Part shown: one piece after another, positions 14,529 to 24,581 of the stretch
Numbering within the stretch: the first letter of the stretch is position 1
How the letters are laid out: every line of letters starts with the position of its first letter
Source: Lachnospiraceae bacterium
GTDB lineage: Bacteria > Bacillota > Clostridia > Lachnospirales > Lachnospiraceae
Direction: 5' to 3'
DNA length: 64,000 bases
NCBI GenBank assembly: GCA_014804425.1
Contig: JAAUZV010000012.1
Span: 44,826-108,825 of the forward strand
Notes under the pieces: generated by a model
Seen by the model: only the letters and a program-made list of their open reading frames with translations
Told to the model about the DNA's origin: nothing
Databases searched by the model: none
Translations under genes and position numbers: made by a program

Positions 14529-16928
14529 CTAAAAGTAATATTCTTCCAAATATGCATATACCTCCGGCATCACGAATCCTTTTATTTCTTCATACCGTTT
14601 TTCGTTCATCAACTTCCGTACCCGCGATGCACTGATGACGCTGCCGTCATGCTCTCGGCGTGGAATTTCGATAAATTCTATCCCGTGCGCCGGCAAAACT
14701 TTACTCATCGCCTGATTGTACTGCCTTGTATAGGCGTCGATCGGCTCCTCACCGGCAAAACGGACGCTGATATTCAGTTCCTTTGCGATCACTTCCGAAA
14801 ACAGATCAAGGTCGTCCGTGGCATCAAACACAATGTCGGGATTGTCATCCTTTTCAAAGTAGCCTGGCAGGGTGACTGCGGATATGATATATTTCCCACT
14901 CGGAATGACCGTCACCTTATCAAGATCTGCCGTACCCAAACGCACCATCGCGATCCTGTCCTTAAATTTAAAGAACGATTTATCTTCCTCAACCACGAAG
15001 ATGAGGAGTCTGTCCACCTGTGCGCATGCCTGTTCAATGAGATAGCGGTGCCCGAGTGTAAACGGGTTACAATTCATAACAATAGCGCCTGTACGCTTTG
15101 CTGACCTATCTATATGTTGCGACAGGGACCTTAGCCAATTCAGCAACTGCACCGGAATCGCCTTGGAATGTTTTCTTTGTAATCCAAAACATACGATATT
15201 TCCCGCATTTTCATTTTCAAGCTTCTCTGACGTAAGCAACTGTTTTTTATTCAAGATGTCATATATGTAATCTGTAATCCGTTTTGTCAAATAACTGTCT
15301 ACGTGATTGAGGCTGTCCAAAACATGACTCATCAGATTCGGACAGTTTTGGTATACCTCCGCAAGGCTGTGTACCTCAAGGCCCGCCTTACGATAAATAG
15401 AAGGATCAAATGCATAAAAAATCACAATATCTCCGCTGCGGAACATCGCTTCTCGCGCTATTAAGTGGCGCGATTCAAAATGCGTTCCCATATTTCTGAT
15501 ATAATAATGCCCGTCTATTTTTCTTCTCAATAGGCTGCCAATTGTATTCTCATCCCTCACATAAGCTCCAAACATGAGGCATGGTCCAAGTAACCATAGC
15601 GTATATTGATAGTTTAAAGGATTACCGATCGTGGAACGTTCACCTGAATATACATTCATATATTTTCCAGTCATATCAACAATCTGGGGATATCCGTTTA
15701 TGATGGTGAATTTTCTCGACTTAAATTCATCTAAAAAATCCGGCGCTTCATGGGCTGATTTCAAGAATTGACGGATGATCTCAAAATATTCGGATCGTCC
15801 CTTCAAATATGCCTCCTCAAGCCGCCTCCAATTTTGTTTATCAAACTGCTTAATATTTTCCCATTCCATATCAATATTTGATAGGATCAGCGTCTTTATC
15901 TTGTTTTTATGTAGCTGCGGAATCAGATTATACACGATATCATAATCTGATGATCGTGCCTCTATTCTTGAGGAAAAGCGATCCGATGATGTATATCGCT
16001 CGAATAGAGGCCACTCTTTACTAATTACGGGGATCGTATGGCCGCCTAATAAAACACATGGATTTTTCAGGATACAGCAGGATACGCATAAGACCTCTGG
16101 TATTTCCGTTATTTCTCCCATATACTCATAACAATTTTGGTTCGGTCTCCAAACAAAATGATTTTTGAGTATCGTGATCGAGTGTTCTTGTTTGATTGCA
16201 GCTTTAAAATACTCGTTTTCTTCTTCTAAGAATGCAATCGATTCGTAATGATAAAGATAGTCGCAGTATTTTTCGTGTACATTTTCTTTGCCTGTTCTGC
16301 ATACAGGAGAATAAGGAATATTTTGTTTTTTATATACGAGCTCTCTGATGCGAAATGTTTCCGGAATACAATCATAGACCACATTTGCACTTAAAAATTC
16401 TTCAAATCGGTCTGGCGAAATGAAGTCCCTTTCATCTACGATCATGAGTGATCCGTTTGTATCTAATGCAATCTGATCTGCGGTATTTTTTTGCGTTTCG
16501 TTAATAAAACGGGTAATCACAACACTTCGTGCATGGATTTCTGATGGAATGAATTCTTTGTATAAGCGAAGTATTATGTCACAGGAAATGATTTCTGTAT
16601 CGTTTTCCGTGAATGTTTTTCGATATTCTTTTAGGATGTGATTTTCATCATCCAGCACGGGCACTGCATAGATACCGGGATTTTGATCCAATATTTCTTC
16701 AGCGCGCGTTTCGTCGTCAACGCTTACATAAGTATAATGTTCCTGAATGAGCGGTGTATTACGCAGGCAATAACGCCTAAAGTTTCCAAGCGTTATAATA
16801 CCAAACAGTTTTCCGTCACAGCATACATAAACAACCTGACGTGAGTCTATTAAAAAATGCGATATTAAAAAATCTTCACAAAGAGCAGACTCTTCGATAA
16901 TACATGGTTTTTCAGATAAATAAATCAT
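14529..16928 (-). CDS. Large CBS-domain protein with C-terminal citrate-lyase-ligase-like nucleotidyltransferase
   Basis: A 799-residue multidomain protein. The N-terminus (to about 105) resembles a CBS pair (VYVCCDGKLFGIITLGNFRR, then AVPVLDDENHIL). The middle 450 residues are not recognised. The C-terminal 200 residues match the adenylyltransferase half of [citrate lyase] ligase: AIVMNCNPFTLGHRYLIEQA with the T/HxGH-type nucleotide site, VEEDKSFFKFKDR, DIVFDATDDL and the ISASRVRKLM signature. No citrate lyase genes are nearby. As the last gene of the left glycan operon it may activate a sugar or acid as a nucleotide conjugate. Its start overlaps the upstream gene by 4 nt. Confidence 0.7.
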   Translation of the reverse strand: MIYLSEKPCIIEESALCEDFLISHFLIDSRQVVYVCCDGKLFGIITLGNFRRYCLRNTPLIQEHYTYVSVDDETRAEEILDQNPGIYAVPVLDDENHILKEYRKTFTENDTEIISCDIILRLYKEFIPSEIHARSVVITRFINETQKNTADQIALDTNGSLMIVDERDFISPDRFEEFLSANVVYDCIPETFRIRELVYKKQNIPYSPVCRTGKENVHEKYCDYLYHYESIAFLEEENEYFKAAIKQEHSITILKNHFVWRPNQNCYEYMGEITEIPEVLCVSCCILKNPCVLLGGHTIPVISKEWPLFERYTSSDRFSSRIEARSSDYDIVYNLIPQLHKNKIKTLILSNIDMEWENIKQFDKQNWRRLEEAYLKGRSEYFEIIRQFLKSAHEAPDFLDEFKSRKFTIINGYPQIVDMTGKYMNVYSGERSTIGNPLNYQYTLWLLGPCLMFGAYVRDENTIGSLLRRKIDGHYYIRNMGTHFESRHLIAREAMFRSGDIVIFYAFDPSIYRKAGLEVHSLAEVYQNCPNLMSHVLDSLNHVDSYLTKRITDYIYDILNKKQLLTSEKLENENAGNIVCFGLQRKHSKAIPVQLLNWLRSLSQHIDRSAKRTGAIVMNCNPFTLGHRYLIEQACAQVDRLLIFVVEEDKSFFKFKDRIAMVRLGTADLDKVTVIPSGKYIISAVTLPGYFEKDDNPDIVFDATDDLDLFSEVIAKELNISVRFAGEEPIDAYTRQYNQAMSKVLPAHGIEFIEIPRREHDGSVISASRVRKLMNEKRYEEIKGFVMPEVYAYLEEYYF

Positions 16929-17395
16929 TTCTTCGACTCCTTATGTGTATCATTGTTTATTGCTTTACCATTAATCTTTTTAGCCGGAACGCCTGCATAT
17001 ACACATCCTTTTTCCGTGCTGGTTAGGACGACAGAACCCGCTCCTATAATGGTATTCTGTTTAAGCACGATTCCACCAAAAAGGCAGCTATTTCCATATA
17101 TCACGCACCCTCGCTGTATTACAGGGTAATTTTTTCCGGCGCCCCTTCCGATAATGACGTTGGCATGTATAATAACATCTGCATCTATTCTGACACCAGA
17201 ACCAATTACAATGCCGATAGGGTGCGGAAATAGTACGCTTTTATCGATTGTCGCGGCAGAAGAGATATCATTTCCTGTTTTTCTCATTCCGATCCACTGC
17301 AATGCATATGACAATTTTTTCATATGATGTCTATAGAAATAGTTCCCCAATCGATAGTATTTTAGTGTAGCATTAGATCGGTATCTATCATTCAT
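16925..17395 (-). CDS. Serine-acetyltransferase-like hexapeptide (LbH) O-acetyltransferase
   Basis: A left-handed beta-helix acyltransferase of 156 residues, similar to CysE-type enzymes found in glycan clusters. The hexapeptide core runs IDKSVLFPHPIGIVIGSGVR through IIGRGAGKNYPVI and closes with AGSVVLTSTEKGCVYAGVPA. A likely catalytic His lies in FPHPIG. It probably acetylates a sugar of the left-operon glycan using acetyl-CoA. The ATG at 17395 has GGAGG 6 nt upstream. It overlaps the PIG-L gene by 8 nt and the CBS/nucleotidyltransferase gene by 4 nt. Confidence 0.8.
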   Translation of the reverse strand: MNDRYRSNATLKYYRLGNYFYRHHMKKLSYALQWIGMRKTGNDISSAATIDKSVLFPHPIGIVIGSGVRIDADVIIHANVIIGRGAGKNYPVIQRGCVIYGNSCLFGGIVLKQNTIIGAGSVVLTSTEKGCVYAGVPAKKINGKAINNDTHKESKK

Positions 17396-19220
17396 GATAT
17401 GCCTCCAATTCGGTAAAGCCAATTCTCTTCCCACAACGCTCAAGGATTTTTATTTTTAATGAATTCGTCCTAATACCTAATTTTACGTCACAATAGGGAA
17501 CGTCCCCGCAAAACAGATCAAAAGTCTGTCTGTATTGATTATTCGCCGTTATCAGAATCTTTTTTACATACATTTCTCCGCGATTTCTGTAAAAACGTAA
17601 AACGCCGATATCTACGGATTCAGAAAAAAGGATGGAAATTTCTTTGTTCCGGTCCGATTCGTTCGGGATCCATTCGCCGTCGTTAAACTCATACGGTGCA
17701 GTATTCAGCTTTTTCACGTCGGTAAGCATGAAATCATTCAAAAAGTCGGCATTTCCGGAAGATGCCGTAATTTTAGCGCCTAGCATCAGATTATCCGTTC
17801 TTCTTTGCCAGAAAACGCAGTCTTTCTTGATAAAGCAAGGGATATTTCGATACATTCTTCTATACATGATCAGCGCGCAAATTGCCGGATTATGATAAAC
17901 GTTTCTATTTAATAATTCCTTATCGGTTTTAATTCGAATCCGGTCGTTCCAACATAGACAGGGATTTTCTAATTCCGTCATATATTGCATAGGGTAGTAA
18001 GCGTCTTTTCGGGAGGGCTTATGTGTATACGGTAACCGGCGTCTAAAGAAATCAGGTTTTTGGTATGCACCAGTACTATAGACAAATCCCTTGTAAACGA
18101 CGGGACGGTAATCATTGTTTTTCTTTAATAACGTTCCCATAGCTTCTTCAAACAGTAAAGAGTATGCCGTATGATCAGGATGTTTATCAAAATCATTTGT
18201 GATAATGAATTCGGGTAAAATACTTGAAATAACGTCACAGATATCAATAATGACGTTTTCTCTTGTATATGCAGCAGGTTTGCCTGTTTTCAGAGTGCGC
18301 CAGTCTTTGATGTAACGGGATCCATACGTATGCGTATTCCCGTTTATTGATGTCGACACGGTATCTGCAACGTTATAAATATGCTGCTGCTTCCACTTTG
18401 TACTATACCCCAGGCAAAAAATGCGCTCCCTTTTTACGCCCAGATAACCTAGGACATGCAAGGCCTCTTTGTGCCGTTCTACGGCATAATCTATTCCTTT
18501 TGTATCATTGTTGCAATAAAAGCAAATATAGACCCGCACATGATCTAGAACGGCTTTCCTTATCATATTGCATGTCAAGAATACCTCATCGTCTCCGTGC
18601 GGAACCATGATTAATAACTTGGTATCCTTTTCACATAAGGCTTTTACCACCAGATGGAATTCTTTTTTGCAGACAATGTTTCCGTTTAGCCTCATCTGCG
18701 CGGTTAAGGACACGGCGTTATCTTTTGTGCCCCTTGTCACGATATTTCCGCAAATATGCTTTTTGTCGCTGCTCAACCATACTATGTCTATTCCATAGGA
18801 AGATTTTTTCATGAGAGTGAGATCGCTGATCACGTTTTTTCTGTCTTTATTTGCCCCAAGAATTTTTTGATATGTAATTTCATCAAGGCTTGATTGAATC
18901 CGCTCATTTAACGTCAGCGCCTTATAGCCAAAACATAATGGGATCGTTAACTGAAACTTCATTATCTCATCAGAAAAATATGATTTTCCGACTGAAAGTG
19001 TGGCAATAAAATGAATCTTTTTGATATCTGCCGCATTATGATTAAAATGAATTTTTCCACGATCATCAATCAGAGCGGGGGTTTTGGATTTCCAAGTAAT
19101 ATAAATTCCGTTTCTGAATACAGGTAGCTTATAGTCGCAAGATATCGTTTTCCCCAGACTAAAAAGAATCAGCCAGATTGCTGTGGACATCATTTTGCAA
19201 TAACTTTTTATTTTGCGCAC
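17388..19220 (-). CDS. PIG-L/LmbE-family deacetylase with C-terminal discoidin-like domain
   Basis: A 610-residue protein. The middle (about 200-400) is a PIG-L zinc deacetylase: IMVPHGDDEVF (the PHxDD metal motif) and the third ligand in FDKHPDHTAYS. Such enzymes remove N-acetyl from GlcNAc-type sugars. The N-terminal 200 residues are beta-rich after a hydrophobic stretch (STAIWLILFSLGKTIS) that could be a weak signal or anchor. The C-terminal 130 residues (ITASSGNADF through RIGFTELEAYHE) look like an F5/8-type C sugar-binding domain. It starts at GTG 19220, 8 nt after GGAGG. It probably deacetylates an amino sugar in the left-operon glycan. Confidence 0.8.
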   Translation of the reverse strand: MRKIKSYCKMMSTAIWLILFSLGKTISCDYKLPVFRNGIYITWKSKTPALIDDRGKIHFNHNAADIKKIHFIATLSVGKSYFSDEIMKFQLTIPLCFGYKALTLNERIQSSLDEITYQKILGANKDRKNVISDLTLMKKSSYGIDIVWLSSDKKHICGNIVTRGTKDNAVSLTAQMRLNGNIVCKKEFHLVVKALCEKDTKLLIMVPHGDDEVFLTCNMIRKAVLDHVRVYICFYCNNDTKGIDYAVERHKEALHVLGYLGVKRERIFCLGYSTKWKQQHIYNVADTVSTSINGNTHTYGSRYIKDWRTLKTGKPAAYTRENVIIDICDVISSILPEFIITNDFDKHPDHTAYSLLFEEAMGTLLKKNNDYRPVVYKGFVYSTGAYQKPDFFRRRLPYTHKPSRKDAYYPMQYMTELENPCLCWNDRIRIKTDKELLNRNVYHNPAICALIMYRRMYRNIPCFIKKDCVFWQRRTDNLMLGAKITASSGNADFLNDFMLTDVKKLNTAPYEFNDGEWIPNESDRNKEISILFSESVDIGVLRFYRNRGEMYVKKILITANNQYRQTFDLFCGDVPYCDVKLGIRTNSLKIKILERCGKRIGFTELEAYHE

Positions 19221-19223
19221 GTA

Positions 19224-19931
19224 CTAATCCTCCAACAAAAAAATCGTATCGCCTTCCAATAAACCATATTTATTTCTACCGCTATTTTTATAACTGATTC
19301 TTTTTACTTTCATTCCGCTCAATTTTTCCAGCCGCTCTTTTACATCCCTTCCGTAAAACCTCTTATAAACAGACTGACCTATATGCTTTCCGGATGGAAA
19401 GATCATTGTTTGATCTAAACCGATTCCAATCGGAACGGAAAGAATCATTTTTCCGTTTGGTTTTAATACCCGCTTCATTTCGCGGATTGCCTGTTCGTCA
19501 TCCACATATTGTAAGACGTAATTGCAGATAATCCAATCAAAACTGGCATTCTTAAAACAGATATTTTCGATATCTACAATACGATCGGCCCGTCCCTTCA
19601 GGATGTCACCTGAAATATATTTGCATCTAGGATTCTTTTTTATTTTATCGCGTATTCCGCTTTCAGGCGCAAAATGGAGTATTGCCAGTTTTTGCTCATA
19701 AATGGGCGTATACTTTTGAATGCAGAGATCCATAAAACGGGTACGGTCTTTATTTCCGCACACAGGGCAGATGACATGATCACGATATCCGCCGCCAATC
19801 ACCTTTGCCTGTTCAAAAAACTCTTCTTTGCCGCCATCAGGCTTCATGTGATTCACCCATGAATCACATATATTGCAATAATATCTGATACCGAAATACT
19901 TCATCTTTTTTACGGTCTTATCGAATTTCAT
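19224..19931 (-). CDS. SAM-dependent methyltransferase with N-terminal zinc ribbon
   Basis: A 235-residue class I methyltransferase. It opens with paired cysteines YYCNICDSW and ICPVCGNKDRTR, a zinc ribbon common in glycan-cluster methylases. The SAM-dependent domain follows: LHFAPESGI in place of the usual glycine loop, CKYISGDI, then ASFDWIICNYVLQYVDDEQA and MKRVLKPNGKMILSVPI. The late motifs are canonical, so it is probably active. It is predicted to O-methylate a sugar or the attached glycan. It sits in line with the left glycan operon, with 13 nt to the preceding gene. Confidence 0.8.
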   Translation of the reverse strand: MKFDKTVKKMKYFGIRYYCNICDSWVNHMKPDGGKEEFFEQAKVIGGGYRDHVICPVCGNKDRTRFMDLCIQKYTPIYEQKLAILHFAPESGIRDKIKKNPRCKYISGDILKGRADRIVDIENICFKNASFDWIICNYVLQYVDDEQAIREMKRVLKPNGKMILSVPIGIGLDQTMIFPSGKHIGQSVYKRFYGRDVKERLEKLSGMKVKRISYKNSGRNKYGLLEGDTIFLLED

Positions 19932-19944
19932 AATATCCCCTTAT

Positions 19945-20979
19945 CTAACAATTTTCAAAATCGTCTAACATTGTATAAATTATTGTTTGTATTTTCTTAG
20001 GACTATTTTGCATAATCTCTTTCAAAATCGGATCCTGCTCCAGTTCGTTTTTGAACTGGGAATAATAATTTCTGCAAAGCGGGGTATGCATATATTTATG
20101 ATAGCTTGCATCTGCCTTTGTTTTGTCACGCCACATGCCGAAATGCAGCCCGTGGTGGGGTCTGAAATTGTGTGATCGCATATCGCTGCAGAATAGGATT
20201 TCTGTTTTGTCATCTGCCTGTTTGGGCAACCGTAAACGAGACTTCTTAATGAGATGGTATAAAAATGTCTCGTCCGAATAAGATGCATAGTATTTCATTA
20301 TTAATTTATATATTTTATTAATAATATGATTCTTATAGTAAACATTGAAAAACTTATCAGCCTGCTTTTTTATGGCGGGATAATAATCACGGGTATTAAC
20401 AAAATGTAAGCCGGTGATACGTTTATGATAGAAAAACTTGTTATATAGCTTATGCAGCTTTGTGATCGGAATAAATAATCCAAGTTGTTTCAGCACTTTT
20501 TGATGTTTACAGATCCATTTGGGCAAAGGTGGCTCACTATATGCTCTGACGATATTGCTGAATACCGACTTTTGGGCGGTCATATGTAATATATGCTGTT
20601 CATGCAGCGGAACATCTTCTTTACATATATAAATATCAATATCCCCAATATAAACATATTGATAATTTTCAAAAACATCATCGTACATTAGCCATCTATA
20701 TGCTTTCATCACCGGACGGGGAAGCGTCTGCGCAATCTTATCAACAAGGCACACCCGGTATTTTTCTCCGTACCCGGGAATTAATTTCAACAGCTTTAAT
20801 GTTTCTTTTCGCAATTTTCTGTCAACATAAACAATTGCATCGTAATCGGGGTAATGTTTATAAAGCGAATAAAATTGAAATGGGATATAGCCTTGATAAT
20901 CATATCCGAACACGAACGTCGCGATAAGCAATGTTTTTGGGGGAGCTGCATTATAAGATTTCTTCGGGGCACGCATCAT
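19945..20979 (-). CDS. Putative GT-A glycosyltransferase (GT8-like)
   Basis: A 344-residue protein typical of glycan clusters. After a strand LLIATFVFGYDYQGYIPFQF it has DYDAIVYVDRKL and then YQYVYIGDIDIYIC, where the D-I-D is the metal- and nucleotide-sugar-binding DxD of GT8-like enzymes. Histidine-rich segments near the end (RSHNFRPHHGLHFG) fit a late metal ligand. No membrane segment is present. The donor and acceptor cannot be told. AAAGGA precedes the ATG, and it lies 15 nt from the next gene in the operon. Confidence 0.6.
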   Translation of the reverse strand: MMRAPKKSYNAAPPKTLLIATFVFGYDYQGYIPFQFYSLYKHYPDYDAIVYVDRKLRKETLKLLKLIPGYGEKYRVCLVDKIAQTLPRPVMKAYRWLMYDDVFENYQYVYIGDIDIYICKEDVPLHEQHILHMTAQKSVFSNIVRAYSEPPLPKWICKHQKVLKQLGLFIPITKLHKLYNKFFYHKRITGLHFVNTRDYYPAIKKQADKFFNVYYKNHIINKIYKLIMKYYASYSDETFLYHLIKKSRLRLPKQADDKTEILFCSDMRSHNFRPHHGLHFGMWRDKTKADASYHKYMHTPLCRNYYSQFKNELEQDPILKEIMQNSPKKIQTIIYTMLDDFENC

Positions 20980-20994
20980 ATAGAGTCCTTTCTG

Positions 20995-22170
20995 TTAATC
21001 TTTCAAAATGATATTCCATTTTTTTATTACTTTGTCAAAGCAAAACATTTCCGCACGATTCAAGGATGCCTTTCGGTATTTTTGATACAAATCTTCATTC
21101 GTCAGGATTGCCAGCATCGCTTCTCCCAATAAAGTCTCTTCTTCACAGAGTGGAGATTTTTCATTTAATTGATCCATTGGCATATCAGGGGTCAATATTC
21201 CGTATCTGCAGAGCATCATGGTATTGGCTTTGCCCATTCCTTTAGGTTTTCCTACAATTTCTCCGCAGGATCCCGGTGAATCTGTCGTGATGACAGGCGT
21301 CCCGCATCCCATGGCCTCAACCATGGCATTGCTAAATCCTTCCGTTTTAGATGCGATAACATATGCCCGCGCATGGCTAAAATACCATGTTGGCTCATCT
21401 GTAAATCCCAGAAATAGTACATGATCCTGTACAGCACATTTGCGGCATAGATGTTTCAAATAGCGCAGTTGGGGTCCTTTTCCCAGAATAATCAGCGTTG
21501 CGTCAGGTTCTTTTTGATGCGCATAAGAAAACGCCCGGATAATTCGTTCCTGCTGTTTTATAAAGAAAAGTCTGCCTGCGCATATTAGGACTTTATCCCC
21601 GTATTCCCATTCTCTGCCGTCGTTTACGTTCGTTATCCCATTTGATATATTGGGGATCTTGATCAGGCGGGAACCCGGAATCCCATATCGGGACCTCATT
21701 TCATGATACCCATCATCACTGAGAACAATTACTTTATCTGCTTTCTTATAAAAAAAGCTTACTATATTTTTTTTATAATAAAAACTTTTGGGATATAAAG
21801 TTTCATATGCCGATAACGTATGACATACTCTTGTTATAACGAGTTCGCGCCCTTTTGATAAAACATTCAGATAGTTTGCATCTTCCATAAAACTGACCGC
21901 CGCATCAATTTTATACTTAAATTTAAGCACTCTGATTTTTAGGGAAGATAACAGCAGTCTGATCATTTTTTGCGTATGGCTTCGACCTGCGTTCAAATCA
22001 ATATCTGCATATATGATTTTCCCTTTCACCGCATAGTCCTGCGTTATTTGGCGGTTCAATATAAAATAATAAACGGTATCACCCTGATCTACGTAATAAT
22101 TACCGACTATCTGCGCAATCCGTTCTGCGCCACCGCCGGTGAGCGATGATATGATAATTGCTATATTCAT
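20995..22170 (-). CDS. GT4-family glycosyltransferase
   Basis: A GT-B fold transferase of 391 residues. The N-terminal glycine loop is SSLTGGGAERIAQIVG, and the retaining-enzyme donor site carries EGFSNAMVEAMGCGTP (the E-x7-E motif). The linker KVLICAGRLFFIKQQERIIRA is typical of GT4 (RfaB/EpsD-like) enzymes. Cytoplasmic, and probably adds one sugar to the left-operon glycan. It starts 8 nt after the stop of the upstream GT4 gene. Confidence 0.88.
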   Translation of the reverse strand: MNIAIIISSLTGGGAERIAQIVGNYYVDQGDTVYYFILNRQITQDYAVKGKIIYADIDLNAGRSHTQKMIRLLLSSLKIRVLKFKYKIDAAVSFMEDANYLNVLSKGRELVITRVCHTLSAYETLYPKSFYYKKNIVSFFYKKADKVIVLSDDGYHEMRSRYGIPGSRLIKIPNISNGITNVNDGREWEYGDKVLICAGRLFFIKQQERIIRAFSYAHQKEPDATLIILGKGPQLRYLKHLCRKCAVQDHVLFLGFTDEPTWYFSHARAYVIASKTEGFSNAMVEAMGCGTPVITTDSPGSCGEIVGKPKGMGKANTMMLCRYGILTPDMPMDQLNEKSPLCEEETLLGEAMLAILTNEDLYQKYRKASLNRAEMFCFDKVIKKWNIILKD

Positions 22171-22178
22171 TTTAGTGT

Positions 22179-23369
22179 TTACGCCTTCCTATTACGATAT
22201 TCCATACGAATAACCTGCTCATACAATTGCAGCATCTTAGGCACCACATACTGCGGCCGGAGGCGCAGGATTGTTTTGTGCGCCATGGCAGCAACCCGTT
22301 CCAGTTCCGCATCATCCGCATGTAAGACCTTTTCTGCAACGCGCAGCAGATCATCCCCGTTTCCGGGCAGCGACAAGTACCCCGACACATCATCACTGAT
22401 CAATTGATCCAGACTGGAATTCCACGTGCCGATCACCACTTTTCCGTGATACATTGCCTCCTGACAGCTGTTCGGCAGATTGTCCGTCAAAGAGGGCAGT
22501 ACGAGCGCATAAGAGTGTTTTATAACGGGAAGCAGCTTTTCATGTGAAAGATTCCCGAGATAAATGATCCTGTCACGATTCGGCCGCGCTTTATTCCTCA
22601 AAATCTGTAATGTATTTACTCCGTTAAAAAAAGCCGGAATGCCCGCAAAGACAAAATACAATTCCTTATGACTGCTTAACAGTCTGCCTATCATGTCCGC
22701 GATCGTCAATATGCCTTTATTGGTTGACATTCTTCCGAAATAAAAAAGATATTGTTTCCCTTTGAGCTGTTTGTCATATATGGAAGTATCCCACTGATCC
22801 GGCTCGCAGTCTTCCCAGAACGGCGTCTCGATCACATGAATTTTTCTCTGAATGTCTTTCTGCAATTGGTCTGCGACGATATTGCTGGGCGAAATCACCG
22901 CATTCATCCTACGAGCCGCAAGCCGTTCCATTAAAGAAATCACATTGACCTGGTGTTTTGTATGATTAGCGGTAAGCTGTACTTTACAGTAGGAGGACAT
23001 TCTCATAACCGCCGGGATTTTTCCGCTGTGTAAAATTCCGACGCCAAACCATCCGGTATACTGGATCATATCAACGGTTTTTTCCTTACATATTTTAGAA
23101 ATCCTTCGCTGAAGACAATAATCCCTCAAGACGGCATTTACACCATAATGAATCCATGCCCCTTTTCCCGGTATGGAAACGGTTTTAACGGAACATATTT
23201 CTACGCCGTCATAATCCCATAGCCGATTTTCAACATCAGCAGCGACAATAGAAGCGTGGTGTTCTGTCTGTGTATTCAGATACCGACACATTTTATATAA
23301 ATATCTGGGCATGCCGGTAAGTGGTTCTCCATGACTTTCAAATGCTCCGGTAACAAATAAAATATTCAT
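22179..23369 (-). CDS. GT4-family glycosyltransferase
   Basis: A 396-residue GT-B enzyme. Features are NILFVTGAFESHGEPLTGMP at the N-terminus, the inter-domain YLFYFGRMSTNKGILTIADM and the donor-site motif TDNLPNSCQEAMYHGKVV, in which the first acid of the E-x7-E motif is Asp. This variant is common in GT4 enzymes and recurs in the right-operon protein at 45457-46674 (VDNLPNTVLEAMAFGK), suggesting a related donor. GGAGGAATGC precedes the ATG. Confidence 0.88.
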   Translation of the reverse strand: MNILFVTGAFESHGEPLTGMPRYLYKMCRYLNTQTEHHASIVAADVENRLWDYDGVEICSVKTVSIPGKGAWIHYGVNAVLRDYCLQRRISKICKEKTVDMIQYTGWFGVGILHSGKIPAVMRMSSYCKVQLTANHTKHQVNVISLMERLAARRMNAVISPSNIVADQLQKDIQRKIHVIETPFWEDCEPDQWDTSIYDKQLKGKQYLFYFGRMSTNKGILTIADMIGRLLSSHKELYFVFAGIPAFFNGVNTLQILRNKARPNRDRIIYLGNLSHEKLLPVIKHSYALVLPSLTDNLPNSCQEAMYHGKVVIGTWNSSLDQLISDDVSGYLSLPGNGDDLLRVAEKVLHADDAELERVAAMAHKTILRLRPQYVVPKMLQLYEQVIRMEYRNRKA

Positions 23370-23383
23370 GCATTCCTCCGCGT

Positions 23384-24562
23384 TTATTTCTCTATTGAGA
23401 TCAGCTCCTTCAAGGTGTTGATATTTCCCTGATTGTAATGTGCAACAAAACGAACCGCTTCCACGGAAAGTCTCATGGCGGCCTCGTCGTTGTTTACGAT
23501 TTCTACGACCTGTTTCGCAAAGTCCTGTTCATTTTTTGCCACGATCAATGCGTCTTTCTGCGCAAGGATTCCTCTTGCGCCTTTTGGCGTCGTGACAAGC
23601 GGTTTCGCATATGCCAGCGCCTCTATCGTTTTGATATTTAATCCCGTTCCCTGCGTCGTCGGGTTGACGATCACTCTGGAAATTTGATAAATTTCTTCTA
23701 CGTCAGCAACAACCCCTAACTTTTTGTACCGGCTGCTGTCGGGTATTTCTTTACAGACAGTTCCTGCGATCAGGAATTGAATCTCCGGATCAAGACGAAG
23801 GATCGTCGGCAAGATTTTTTGAATAAACCATTCACATGCCAGAACGTTCATTCGATAGGAGGAGCCAAGGAAAGAGATATTTTTATTCTTTACGAAATAG
23901 GGCTCGGCGGTCTCAATGCTGTCCCCGATCGTGAATACCCTTTTTTGCGCATTTGTCAGTCGCCTAAAATAGTGTTCTTCTTCTTTTTGGATCGCGATGA
24001 TCACATCCGCCCGCTCCAGCGCCCGTTTTTCTTCTTTCTCACTGATATAAAAAAACGGGAGAGAAGAGTGTGGGTCCAAAAACAGTTTATGACGGTCGGC
24101 CATCTTATCGTGCGTATCAATTATTTTTACGACATGATCAGGAAGCTGCAAAAATATCGGGGAATAAAACAGATATTCGCACATCACGGCATCCACATGT
24201 ATTTTTTTCGCCAGCGCACTGACATATTCCGCGAGACCGGCCGGATATAAATCATCTGCCAAATATTTGATGATTATTTTTTTATCCAATCTTAGAAATT
24301 TCAAAGTTTTCCGCAGATAGCCGCAAAATAAAATGCGGGGATTTATTTTGTGCTTCGCTTGATTGTATACAAACAGTCCTTTTCCGAACAGCCGTTTCAT
24401 GGGCATGATGTTCTCTTTGCTGCCTGGCGCAACCCATAGATAAGATACCTCTACTCCCTGTGTCCGAAAATTGTTTATCAAATTCAGGATACGTCTTTTA
24501 CTGCCGCTGATCGTCGGAAACAGATTGATTCCTGAAACGATTAAAATAGACTTCATTTTCAT
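23384..24562 (-). CDS. GT4-family glycosyltransferase
   Basis: A 392-residue GT-B enzyme with ILIVSGINLFPTISGSKRRI at the start, a conserved NISFLGSSYRMNVLACEWFI donor-domain entry and the motif GTGLNIKTIEALAYAKPLV, an E-x7-E variant seen in GT4 enzymes that begin by binding a long acceptor. Cytoplasmic, with no membrane helix. Two in-frame ATGs lie 6 nt apart, both behind AAAGGC; the first is used here. It belongs to the left glycan operon. Confidence 0.87.
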   Translation of the reverse strand: MKMKSILIVSGINLFPTISGSKRRILNLINNFRTQGVEVSYLWVAPGSKENIMPMKRLFGKGLFVYNQAKHKINPRILFCGYLRKTLKFLRLDKKIIIKYLADDLYPAGLAEYVSALAKKIHVDAVMCEYLFYSPIFLQLPDHVVKIIDTHDKMADRHKLFLDPHSSLPFFYISEKEEKRALERADVIIAIQKEEEHYFRRLTNAQKRVFTIGDSIETAEPYFVKNKNISFLGSSYRMNVLACEWFIQKILPTILRLDPEIQFLIAGTVCKEIPDSSRYKKLGVVADVEEIYQISRVIVNPTTQGTGLNIKTIEALAYAKPLVTTPKGARGILAQKDALIVAKNEQDFAKQVVEIVNNDEAAMRLSVEAVRFVAHYNQGNINTLKELISIEK

Positions 24563-24581
24563 GCTGCCTTTCTAAAGGTTT

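Noticed and set aside
14472..15104. A 210-codon plus-strand frame
   Set aside because: It lies wholly antisense to the recognised C-terminal domain of the 799-residue protein and has no motif.
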